From NCBI RefSeq assembly GCF_000423005.1, contig NZ_AUHD01000007.1, forward strand, positions 186,001 to 250,000: a stretch of DNA of 64,000 bases. Direction: 5' to 3'. The notes beneath the pieces were generated by a model. It saw only the letters and a list, made by a program, of their open reading frames with translations. It had not been told where the DNA came from and did not search any database. Positions within the stretch are counted from its first letter, which is position 1. Each line of letters opens with the position of its first letter. Origin of the DNA: Gelidibacter mesophilus DSM 14095 (GTDB taxonomy: Bacteria; Bacteroidota; Bacteroidia; Flavobacteriales; Flavobacteriaceae). Below, one piece after another: positions 45,446-53,278 of this stretch. The translations under genes were made by a program, and so were the position numbers.

Positions 45446-46348
45446 ATGCTGACCAGAAAACAAAAACACCTTCTACTTAAGTTTTTCAGTATGTTTTCTG
45501 TCATTAGAGGCTATAACATTCTGATTGTTATTCTTGCACAATATTTAACTTCCATTTATATCTTGGCCCATGACAGACCGGTGCGGGAAGTGGTGCTCGA
45601 TTTGAACTTATTCATGCTGGTTTTATCTTCCGCATTAACTATTGCGGGGGGATACATTATCAATAATTTTTACGATTCAGAAAAGGATCTAATCAATCGT
45701 CCCAATAAGTCCATGTTGGACAGGTTGGTAAGCCAGAACACCAAATTGTCATTTTATTTTGTGCTGAATTTCTTGGCCGTGGTCATGGCAAGTTATGTAT
45801 CTTTTAATGCTGTTATCTTCTTTTCATTATATATTTTCGGAATCTGGTTTTATTCCCATAAATTAAAAAAACTCCCATTTGTTGGTAATCTAACTTCTGC
45901 CATATTAACCATTACGCCATTTTTTGCAATTTTCATCTACTATAGAAACTTTGAAACAGTTATATTTTTCCATGCCATGTTTTTGTTTTTAATTATTTCA
46001 ATGAGAGAACTTACCAAGGATCTTGAGAATATTAAGGGTGATCTTGCCCAAAATTATCTTACCATTCCTGTAGTTTATGGCGAAAGTGTATCAAAAGTGA
46101 TGCTGACTGTTTTGGCAATGTTCACTTTAATCCCTACACTTTTATTGATCTATTATTTTGACATTGGCCACATGAATTATTTCTTTTATTTAAGCACCTT
46201 TTTATTGTTTGTGTTCATACTGATGCTGTGGCGGTCAAAAACCAAAACACAGTATCTGATATTGCATAACATTTTAAAATTTATCATTGTGGCGGGTGTT
46301 TTTTGTATCGTTCTAATCAATGTAGATGTTGTACTGAATAGGATTTGA
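45446..46348 (+). CDS. UbiA-family prenyltransferase (geranylgeranylglycerol-phosphate synthase-like)
   Basis: A 300-residue polytopic membrane protein of the UbiA prenyltransferase superfamily. The first Asp-rich motif is NNFYDSEKDLINRPNKSML (about 73-91: NxxxDxxxD type) and the second is MRELTKDLENIKGDL (about 190-204: DxxxD type); about eight hydrophobic segments span the rest. It transfers an isoprenyl chain to an acceptor in the membrane. Similar Bacteroidota genes are annotated as geranylgeranylglycerol-phosphate geranylgeranyltransferase. The neighbour genes make the prenyl diphosphate precursors. The acceptor is not deducible. Confidence 0.85.
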   Translation: MLTRKQKHLLLKFFSMFSVIRGYNILIVILAQYLTSIYILAHDRPVREVVLDLNLFMLVLSSALTIAGGYIINNFYDSEKDLINRPNKSMLDRLVSQNTKLSFYFVLNFLAVVMASYVSFNAVIFFSLYIFGIWFYSHKLKKLPFVGNLTSAILTITPFFAIFIYYRNFETVIFFHAMFLFLIISMRELTKDLENIKGDLAQNYLTIPVVYGESVSKVMLTVLAMFTLIPTLLLIYYFDIGHMNYFFYLSTFLLFVFILMLWRSKTKTQYLILHNILKFIIVAGVFCIVLINVDVVLNRI

Positions 46349-46391
46349 TAAAATCGTAAATTGAAAGCTCTTAAATAGTTATATAATAAAG

Positions 46392-46399
46392 TATCTTTG
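46392..46399 (+). promoter_or_regulatory. -7 box before the pseudouridine synthase gene
   Basis: TATCTTTG matches TAnnTTTG exactly and lies 17 nt before the start codon. A TTG at 46361 is 28 nt upstream, outside the usual spacing, so only the -7 element is well supported. Confidence 0.5.
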
Positions 46400-46415
46400 T
46401 GGAAAATTTTAAGTC

Positions 46416-47327
46416 ATGAGTAGACATCAAGGGAGTAGTGGTAAAGGAAAATCTTCAGGAAGAGGTCAGGGTAAAAATGGCTCTGCAGATTCTGCAAGAG
46501 GGAGCGACAATCCTAAAAACAAGAGTTATGCTAGAGGAAATGCTCCAATGAGAAAAGTCACAAAAGAGGTTGTGAAACCGTCTTCAGACAAAAAAGCACC
46601 AGCTAAAAAATCAAATCCAGACGAAATCAGATTGAATAAATACATAGCAAACTCAGGTATTTGTTCACGTCGTGATGCTGATATGCATATTGCCACAGGA
46701 AGCGTAACCGTTAATGGGAAGATCATTACGGAAATGGGCTATAAGGTAAAATTGGACGACGACGTCAGGTTTGATGGCTCACGCATTAATCCAGAGAAAA
46801 AAGCTTACGTTTTACTGAATAAACCTAAAGGTTTCGCTACAACCACTAGTGAAGGTAAGGGAAGAACCGTAATGGATCTTGTTGCAAATGCCACCACGTC
46901 GCGCATCAAACCTATTGGTCGTTTAGGAAGAAACTCTTTAGGATTGATTCTTTTCACCAATGATGACGCCTTAATGGATAAGTTTACCAATTCTAAGCAT
47001 GGTGTGCCGCGCTTGTTTCAAATTGAACTGGACAAGAACTTAAAGTTTGAAGACCTTAAGAGAATTCAGGATGGCTTGAAGATTGAAGGTAAATTTATTA
47101 GCGTAGAGGAAATTAGCTTTGTGGAAGGGGAGTCAAAAAATCAAATTGGTTTAAAAATAAAGAATACTGGCAGTACCATTATTCGCACCATTTTTGATCA
47201 TTTGAATTACGAAATTATAAAGGTGGATTGTGTTGCTATTGCTGGTCTCACTAAAAAGGATATTCCCAGAGGGCACTGGAAACACCTTACCGAACAAGAG
47301 GTTAATACCTTAAAGATGATGCAGTAA
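46416..47327 (+). CDS. rluB: RluB/RsuA-family 23S rRNA pseudouridine synthase with low-complexity N-terminus
   Basis: A 303-residue protein. Residues 1-70 are a Ser/Gly/Lys-rich, positively charged extension. An S4 RNA-binding domain follows (IRLNKYIANSGICSRRDADM, 71-90) and then the synthase domain with catalytic Asp probably replaced in sequence context by the GRLGRNSLGLILFTND segment: family motif II reads GRLDxxTxGLLLxTND, and here Asn-Ser stand near the usual Asp position. Family members modify rRNA uridine. The basic tail is common in Flavobacteriia. See the separate finding on this motif. Confidence 0.88.
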   Translation: MSRHQGSSGKGKSSGRGQGKNGSADSARGSDNPKNKSYARGNAPMRKVTKEVVKPSSDKKAPAKKSNPDEIRLNKYIANSGICSRRDADMHIATGSVTVNGKIITEMGYKVKLDDDVRFDGSRINPEKKAYVLLNKPKGFATTTSEGKGRTVMDLVANATTSRIKPIGRLGRNSLGLILFTNDDALMDKFTNSKHGVPRLFQIELDKNLKFEDLKRIQDGLKIEGKFISVEEISFVEGESKNQIGLKIKNTGSTIIRTIFDHLNYEIIKVDCVAIAGLTKKDIPRGHWKHLTEQEVNTLKMMQ

Positions 47328-47799
47328 TGATAAAGCCTGGGCTGCTTTCTTGTGCTATAAACAGTTAAACAATTTTATTCTCAGGATTTTTTTATAGAGA
47401 AATTTAATGCTTTTAACAGTGGTGTTTTAGACATTACGACACTAGTACTTGCATTAAATTTTTCCATTTGAAATCTTTAAATTAAGAGAGATACATTTTT
47501 TGTTCTTTGCAACTTGTTTTTTAAAATTTTTATAGTTCATTTGCACTTTATTTAGCTGAACCCTTGAACCGTGTTTCTATGTTTGGGCTTTTGGATTTTA
47601 AGAAGTCATTTTCAAAAGCTACTTATAAGATAAGTCACCAAATTTTAAAGCTTACTTCCAAATTATCAGAATATAGACACTTTGTTTACGTGTCTCTTCC
47701 TTCGCATCAACAAATCCAAGTTTGATTCATTATTTATTTTCCGGAATTTATTGCCGTAATTGATTTATTTTTCAGAATTTTAAACTTTAATAAAGCATA
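47328..47799. other. 472-bp gap between rluB and the arginine decarboxylase gene
   Basis: AT-rich, no credible ORF on either strand. A small inverted repeat AGACAC/GTGTCT lies at about 47673-47693. No exact TAnnTTTG box and no convincing terminator hairpin was found. It should hold the promoter of the polyamine operon. Confidence 0.4.
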
Positions 47800-49209
47800 A
47801 TGAATACAAAATATATTGACCTTATCAATCAAACCTTTTATTTTCCACAAGATGAATTCAAACTGGAAGACAAAACCCTTCAATTTCACGATATCGATTT
47901 GATGCAATTGGTGGAAGATTATGGTACACCTTTAAAGTTTACCTATCTCCCTCAAATATCAAACAATATTGGGCGTGCAAAGGATTGGTTTGCAAAAGCA
48001 ATCAAAAAACATAAATACAAGGGGAAGTACCATTACTGTTACTGTACTAAAAGTTCACATTTTAAACATGTATTGAATGAAGCCTTAAAAAATGACATTC
48101 ATATTGAGACGTCCTCGGCTTTTGATATTGATATTGTTGAAAGCCTAAAGAAAGAAGGAAAGATTACCAACAAGACCTACGTTATTAGTAACGGTTTCAA
48201 ACGCGCACAATATGTTACCAATATTGCACGATTGATCAATGAAGGTCATAAAAATTGCATTCCTATAATTGATAATTATGAAGAAATTGATTTGCTCTCG
48301 CAGGAAATCAAAGGAAAATATAATATAGGAATCCGTATTGCGTCTGAGGAAGAGCCAAAATTTGAGTTTTATACCTCCCGCTTAGGTATTGGTTACAAAA
48401 ATATTTTACCTTTCTATAGGAATCAGATTAAAGATAATAAAAAAGTGAAACTGAAAATGTTGCACTTTTTCATTAACACCGGCATCCGTGATAATGCATA
48501 CTATTGGAATGAGTTTTCCAAGTGTTTGAAGGTTTATGCCAGTTTGAAACGTATTTGCCCATCCTTGGACAGTTTGAATATTGGCGGCGGTTTTCCAATT
48601 AAAAATTCATTGGCTTTTGATTTTGATTATGAATACATGGTTGATGAAATCATTAATCAAATCCAAGAATTTTGTGAACAGGAAGAAGTAGAAGTGCCAA
48701 ATATCTTTACAGAATTTGGAAGTTTTACCGTAGGCGAGAGTGGTGGTGCTATTTATGAAGTACTTTATCAGAAACAACAAAACGATAGAGAGAAGTGGAA
48801 CATGATCAATTCATCGTTCATCACAACGCTCCCTGACACTTGGGCCATCAACAAACGCTTTGTCATGTTGCCAATAAACCGTTGGCACGATAGCTATGAG
48901 CGTGTGCTGTTGGGAGGATTGACCTGTGATAGTGATGATTATTATAATAGTGAGCAACATATGAATGCTATTTACCTTCCTAAATACAATAAGGAAAAAC
49001 CTTTGTATCTTGGGTTTTTCAATACTGGTGCCTATCAGGAAACTATTGGTGGATTTGGTGGATTGCAGCATTGTTTAATACCTTCGCCAAAACATATTTT
49101 GATTGATAAAGATGAAAACGGTAATTTAACGACCAAAGTTTTTGCGGAGCAGCAAAAAAGTGAAGACTTACTTGATATTTTAGGATATAATGACGCGAGC
49201 GACAACTAA
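47800..49209 (+). CDS. speA: Biosynthetic arginine decarboxylase (PLP, alanine-racemase fold)
   Basis: A 469-residue PLP enzyme of fold type III, shorter than the enterobacterial 630-residue enzyme but of usual size for Bacteroidota. Lys84 in YCYCTKSSHFKHVL is the likely PLP Schiff-base residue. Other motifs are NIGGGFPIKNS (PLP-phosphate binding), EFGSFTVGESGG, and a C-terminal segment GAYQETIGGFGGLQHCLIP. It converts arginine to agmatine. The next two genes, agmatinase and a DHS-like protein, support the polyamine role. Diaminopimelate decarboxylase is a possible confusion but the neighbours argue against it. Confidence 0.9.
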   Translation: MNTKYIDLINQTFYFPQDEFKLEDKTLQFHDIDLMQLVEDYGTPLKFTYLPQISNNIGRAKDWFAKAIKKHKYKGKYHYCYCTKSSHFKHVLNEALKNDIHIETSSAFDIDIVESLKKEGKITNKTYVISNGFKRAQYVTNIARLINEGHKNCIPIIDNYEEIDLLSQEIKGKYNIGIRIASEEEPKFEFYTSRLGIGYKNILPFYRNQIKDNKKVKLKMLHFFINTGIRDNAYYWNEFSKCLKVYASLKRICPSLDSLNIGGGFPIKNSLAFDFDYEYMVDEIINQIQEFCEQEEVEVPNIFTEFGSFTVGESGGAIYEVLYQKQQNDREKWNMINSSFITTLPDTWAINKRFVMLPINRWHDSYERVLLGGLTCDSDDYYNSEQHMNAIYLPKYNKEKPLYLGFFNTGAYQETIGGFGGLQHCLIPSPKHILIDKDENGNLTTKVFAEQQKSEDLLDILGYNDASDN

Positions 49210-49279
49210 TGATTTCTATAAGCACCAACTAATAATTTCGCAAATTGCATTTTACTTAAAAAATAATAATTAGTACAAA

Positions 49280-50224
49280 ATGAATAGTAATATAACGTAT
49301 GCAGGAATAGACGAAGAATATTCCAAATTAGAAACGGCAAAAATCGTATTGATCCCTGTGCCCTATGATGGTACAAGTACATGGCAAAAAGGAGCAGATA
49401 AAGGCCCAAAAGCTTTTTTAGACGCCTCTGAAAACATGGAATTGTACGACATTGAAACCAGAACAGAGGTTTATAAACAAGGCGTTTATCTTGCAGATGC
49501 TGTAACGGAAAACGAATCACCTGAAAAAATGGTTGAGGCGGTACATCAGACTGTGAAAAAATACATTAAGCGTAACAAGTTTGTAACAGCCTTTGGGGGC
49601 GAACATTCTATTTCAATTGGTACCATCCGAGCTTTTAATGAATGTTTTGACAATCTAACGGTGCTTCAAATTGACGCTCATGCTGATCTACGTAAGGAAT
49701 ATCAAGGCAGCAAATGCAATCACGCTTGTGCTGTATATGAAGCAAGTCAAAACACCAATTTGATCCAGGTAGGTATTCGCAGTATGGATGCTATTGAAAC
49801 CACAGTAATGGACGAAGAAAAAACATATTTTGCCCATGATATGGTCAGTGATGAGTTTTGGATGGACAGTGCAATTGATCAAATGACGGACAATGTATTT
49901 ATTACCATAGATTTGGATGCTTTTGATCCGTCCATCATGCCATCAACAGGAACACCGGAACCTGGGGGATTGCTGTGGTACGAGACTTTGGACTTTTTAA
50001 GAAAAGTATTTGAAGAAAAAAATGTGGTTGGATTTGATATTGTTGAACTCTGTCCAGATCCAAAAGAAAAATCTTCAGACTTTCTTGCTGCCAAATTGTA
50101 CTATAAAATGTTAACTTATAAATTTTTGGACGATAATGTAGAAGATGGTTATGAAAGTAACTTTAACGAAACTGGTTCAGGAACAAACAAATTTTCAAAA
50201 TTCGATAATGATGACGACAACTAA
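49280..50224 (+). CDS. speB: Agmatinase (ureohydrolase)
   Basis: A 314-residue binuclear manganese ureohydrolase. Metal ligands are visible in FGGEHSIS (His), LQIDAHADLR (Asp, His, Asp) and TIDLDAFDPSIMPSTGTPEP (Asp, Asp). It hydrolyses agmatine to putrescine and urea in the cytoplasm. It lies 70 bp downstream of the arginine decarboxylase and its 3' end overlaps the next gene by 14-17 bp. The C-terminus is Asp/Asn-rich (KFDNDDDN). Confidence 0.93.
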   Translation: MNSNITYAGIDEEYSKLETAKIVLIPVPYDGTSTWQKGADKGPKAFLDASENMELYDIETRTEVYKQGVYLADAVTENESPEKMVEAVHQTVKKYIKRNKFVTAFGGEHSISIGTIRAFNECFDNLTVLQIDAHADLRKEYQGSKCNHACAVYEASQNTNLIQVGIRSMDAIETTVMDEEKTYFAHDMVSDEFWMDSAIDQMTDNVFITIDLDAFDPSIMPSTGTPEPGGLLWYETLDFLRKVFEEKNVVGFDIVELCPDPKEKSSDFLAAKLYYKMLTYKFLDDNVEDGYESNFNETGSGTNKFSKFDNDDDN

Positions 50225-51191
50225 TAAGGGAGAAATTTCTAAATTTATTGAAAAATACTATCTGCATTTTAATGCAGCGGCATTGGTAGATGCTGCAAAA
50301 GGGTATGAAGACCAGTTGGCAAAAGGCTCCAAGATGTTGGTGTCTTTGGCTGGGGCAATGAGTACTGCTGAGATTGGTAAAATATTTGCAGAAATGATCC
50401 GTCAAGATAAAGTACAGATTATTTCATGTACCGGCGCAAATCTTGAAGAAGACATCATGAATTTGGTTGCGCATTCCCATTACAAGCGAGTGCCTAACTA
50501 TCGTGATTTAACACCACAGGAAGAGTGGGATTTGATGGAAAAAGGATTAAACCGAGTTACAGATACCTGCATTCCAGAAGAAGAAGCTTTTAGACGTTTA
50601 CAAAACCATATTTTTAAAATCTGGAAAGATGCCGAAGAGAAAGGCGAACGCTTTTTCCCACACGAATTTATGTACAAAATGCTCTTGAGCGGAGTGCTTG
50701 AAGAATACTATGAAATTGACATAAAAAATTCTTGGATGTTTGCTGCAGCAGAGAAAAATTTACCTATAATTGTACCAGGTTGGGAAGACAGTACCATGGG
50801 TAATATTTTTGCCAGCTATGTTCTTAAGGGAGAATTAAAGGCGAGTACTATGAAGTCTGGGATTGAATATATGACGTTCTTAGCAGACTGGTACACTAAT
50901 AATTCCAAAGACGGAATCGGTTTCTTCCAAATTGGTGGTGGCATTGCGGGAGATTTTCCTATCTGTGTTGTGCCAATGCTCTACCAAGATATGGAGCGTA
51001 CAGACACTCCATTTTGGAGTTATTTCTGTCAGATTAGCGATTCTACAACAAGTTATGGATCGTATTCAGGAGCCGTTCCTAATGAAAAAATAACCTGGGG
51101 AAAGCTCGATGTAGATACCCCTAAATTTATAATAGAAAGTGATGCTACAATAGTTGCACCACTTATATTTGCCTATCTATTAGACATGTAA
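50208..51191 (+). CDS. Deoxyhypusine-synthase-family protein lacking the catalytic lysine
   Basis: The start is one of two adjacent ATGs at 50208 and 50211, overlapping the agmatinase 3' end; a GTG/ATG further upstream gives non-family residues. The 327-residue protein aligns with deoxyhypusine synthase: LAGAMSTAEIGKIFAEMI, then SCTGANLEEDI, DSTMGNIFASY, FQIGGGIAGDFPIC and SYSGAVPNEKITWGKL. In the eukaryotic enzyme the catalytic Lys follows the GGG-V-V segment; here Gly248-Asp249 occupy that place. Bacteria lack eIF5A, so the role is probably in making or modifying a polyamine such as homospermidine, not deoxyhypusine. Confidence 0.85.
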   Translation: MMTTTNKGEISKFIEKYYLHFNAAALVDAAKGYEDQLAKGSKMLVSLAGAMSTAEIGKIFAEMIRQDKVQIISCTGANLEEDIMNLVAHSHYKRVPNYRDLTPQEEWDLMEKGLNRVTDTCIPEEEAFRRLQNHIFKIWKDAEEKGERFFPHEFMYKMLLSGVLEEYYEIDIKNSWMFAAAEKNLPIIVPGWEDSTMGNIFASYVLKGELKASTMKSGIEYMTFLADWYTNNSKDGIGFFQIGGGIAGDFPICVVPMLYQDMERTDTPFWSYFCQISDSTTSYGSYSGAVPNEKITWGKLDVDTPKFIIESDATIVAPLIFAYLLDM

Positions 51192-51193
51192 TT

Positions 51194-51535
51194 ATGAGTA
51201 ACAAAAGAGACAATCTAAAACGTGTAATCGTCGATTTTAAAAAATTGACCCCAGAAATCCTATCCTTATTGGTGGAAAAGTATCCTGATGGTTATGATGA
51301 TGATAATATCATAACGTTCAAGAACGCCAATAATGAAATTGTAGAGGCGGTGGAAGTGACTACTAGCGACACTAAATATTTAGTAAAGGTTAGTACAAAA
51401 CTTCAAATGACCATGGAAAACTATGATGAAGATGATTATGAGGATTTTGAAGGCGATGATCCGGATGCAGTTCGAGACCCAGAATTGGGAGAAGATGATC
51501 CTGAGTTAGAGATCGATGATGAAGATGAAGACTAG
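51194..51535 (+). CDS. Small protein with strongly acidic C-terminal tail
   Basis: A 113-residue protein starting 2 bp after the DHS-like gene's stop and probably translated with it. The first 80 residues (VIVDFKKLTPEILSLLVEKY, then FKNANNEIVEAVEV and KYLVKVSTK) look like a small alpha/beta domain; residues 80-113 are mainly Asp/Glu. I do not recognise a function. The tail could mimic nucleic acid or bind polyamines, which is speculation from charge and context. Confidence 0.75.
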   Translation: MSNKRDNLKRVIVDFKKLTPEILSLLVEKYPDGYDDDNIITFKNANNEIVEAVEVTTSDTKYLVKVSTKLQMTMENYDEDDYEDFEGDDPDAVRDPELGEDDPELEIDDEDED

Positions 51536-51556
51536 TTGAAGATTAGGAATTAGAAC

Positions 51557-51580
51557 CATGATCTATTTTCATAGGTCATG
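51557..51580 (+). other. Hairpin upstream of the polyamine-operon terminator
   Basis: Inverted repeat CATGAtCTAT/ATAGgTCATG at about 51557-51580 with one mismatch and a 4-nt loop. It directly precedes the T-tailed hairpin and may form a tandem structure with it. Confidence 0.5.
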
Positions 51581-51595
51581 ATATCATATGGACTT

Positions 51596-51625
51596 AAAAG
51601 TTGCCTATTTATAGGCAACTTTTTT
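51596..51625 (+). terminator. Intrinsic terminator of the polyamine operon
   Basis: A perfect 12-bp stem, 51596-51607 with 51612-51623, has a 4-nt loop and ends in a run of T. It lies about 60 bp after the acidic protein stop and closes the operon. Confidence 0.9.
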
Positions 51626-51739
51626 GTTTATGACAGTTTTGGGACGATCAAAAAAAGATAGCAAAATATAATTATCCTTCAAAAAATAGCTTAACTTTAA
51701 CACACGAGTTAGTAATAATCTGATGAAAACAAACAACTT

Positions 51740-52153
51740 ATGGCAACACAATTTCATCTAGCCTTACCTTGTGTAAGCATTAACAAAACCCGAATCTTTT
51801 ATAAAGATATTCTAGGATCAGAAATTGGTCGCTCCTCTGTAAAGTGGATAGATATCAATTTGTTTGGTCATCAAATTACTTTTACTGAAAGTGGTCCTTT
51901 TAAATTTGATTGTAATAGTTACAGTTTTAATGGCGATATTTTACCGTCATTCCATTTTGGAGTCATATTAATAAAAGAAGATTGGCACAAAGTACATGAG
52001 CGGTTGCAGTCTAAGGATATTGCTTTCGTATCCCAAGTAAAATTTTTGGAAAACAAAACTGGAGAGCACCAATCATTCTTTGTCAAAGATCCTAATGGCT
52101 ATACCGTAGAATTTAAATGCTTTACTAAATCAGACGATGTTTTCAACGCTTAA
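51740..52153 (+). CDS. VOC-superfamily (glyoxalase/bleomycin-resistance-like) protein
   Basis: A 137-residue protein with the paired beta-alpha-beta-beta-beta layout of VOC metalloenzymes: FHLALPCVSINKTRIFYKDI (5-24), DINLFGHQITFTE (39-51), then FHFGVILIKEDWHKVHERLQ (73-92) and SFFVKDPNGYTVEFKCF (113-129, typical C-terminal metal-site strand). The fold holds lyases, dioxygenases and resistance proteins. No substrate can be deduced. It stands alone after a terminator. Confidence 0.85.
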   Translation: MATQFHLALPCVSINKTRIFYKDILGSEIGRSSVKWIDINLFGHQITFTESGPFKFDCNSYSFNGDILPSFHFGVILIKEDWHKVHERLQSKDIAFVSQVKFLENKTGEHQSFFVKDPNGYTVEFKCFTKSDDVFNA

Positions 52154-52293
52154 TTATAAAATTCTTATAGTCGATATTATCAATTGATTTATCCACGTGC
52201 AAACTTCATCGGGATGAGGTTGCTAAAAGTAATCGGACTTGTTGTGGCTAACTTCCGAAAAGCGAAACGTTTTTATCTAAAATTGAAAATATT

Positions 52294-52662
52294 ATGAAAG
52301 CAACTCTTATAATGACGATCCCGGCTTTATGCCTACTTTTACTATCCTTTAAGCCTTTGCCAATTGATGATTCCCTCACGGCTTCCCATGCCCAAGAATT
52401 AAAAATAATCGGGGTGTATGACGGGAATGAAGGCTATGGTTATAATTTCATTACAACAAATAAAGACGACGGATCTGAATTTACCATGACCTTTCAAAAG
52501 GTTAATGAAGCGGTAATGAAAGAATTTGATATCGATGCCGAACTATTTTTAAATCAAAAATTTGAAGTGACGTACACTATCAAAAAGGTGGTTACCAAGG
52601 ATGAAAATGGATTTGATGATGAAAACGAAGTCTTCACCATAATCCAGCTAAAAGCTATTTAG
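52294..52662 (+). CDS. Small exported protein of unknown function
   Basis: A 122-residue protein with an N-terminal hydrophobic signal (MKATLIMTIPALCLLLLSF) and a beta-rich acidic remainder (IIGVYDGNEGYGYNFIT; FEVTYTIKKVVTKDENGFDD). No known family recognised. It could be a periplasmic small beta-barrel-like domain. No clear operon partner; the next gene is 616 bp away. Confidence 0.65.
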   Translation: MKATLIMTIPALCLLLLSFKPLPIDDSLTASHAQELKIIGVYDGNEGYGYNFITTNKDDGSEFTMTFQKVNEAVMKEFDIDAELFLNQKFEVTYTIKKVVTKDENGFDDENEVFTIIQLKAI

Positions 52663-53278
52663 GAATAATATCCGTAATTAGAACAGTACTTTCAGAGCGT
52701 ATCGACAGTACTATTCTATCTTAAAAACAGCGTAATAAGCGATAGGATAAAATTAACTTTTATGTTATCGCTTTTTTAGTCTAGTCAGCAGCGCTTAGTT
52801 CTTACTTTTTTTGTATAGAAGGTTAAAACGTGATGTCTTGTCTCAAACTGTCCAATGACGCACTCAACGTCATCTGAGTTAGAGTATAAAAAATTAGTTT
52901 GACAGATTTTGCTAGGTCTTCGGAGTTCTAATGCTCTATAACTAAACGCTACCAAGTTGGAATTCCAACTCAAACCGCAAGCGTCCAGTGAGTATTAGTT
53001 CAGAGATGATTCTGACGTAGGGATTCAATTCCATTTTATGGCAATAGCTTTAATAATAAATAAGGGTTACACATTAGCTCTAATTTTTCAAAACTGTGTA
53101 AACGCTGTGTAAACATCCCTTGAAGTGTGTAAAAGTTATACACTTTTATTCTCACATTATCCCAAACCCCCTTTAAAACCGCATTGTTCGCGCATGGCAC
53201 AAGTGTTGCTTATTACTTAATGATTATAAATCACAACAAATAATAAAATCATTTTGTTTAAAACTTGGACAAATATCT
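52663..53278. other. 616-bp intergenic region before the GT2 gene
   Basis: No convincing ORF; the leftward 62-codon frame near 52785-52973 has no recognised relative. The right half contains several TGTGTAA/TTACACA boxes (listed separately) and a small palindrome TGATTATAAATCA at about 53221-53233. No tRNA found. Confidence 0.45.
53067..53145. promoter_or_regulatory. Cluster of TGTGTAA boxes upstream of the GT2 gene
   Basis: TGTGTAA occurs at 53095, 53106 and 53126 on the plus strand and as TTACACA at 53067-53073. Start-to-start spacings of 11 and 20 nt put the three on one DNA face. The last box forms an imperfect 10-bp inverted repeat with 53136-53145. The pattern suits a dimeric regulator, for example a response regulator. 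The gene starts 134 bp after the last base. Confidence 0.5.

Noticed and set aside
52785-52973. Leftward 62-codon ORF in the gap before the GT2 gene
   Set aside because: No recognisable domain, atypical composition, no promoter or operon partner; probably chance.
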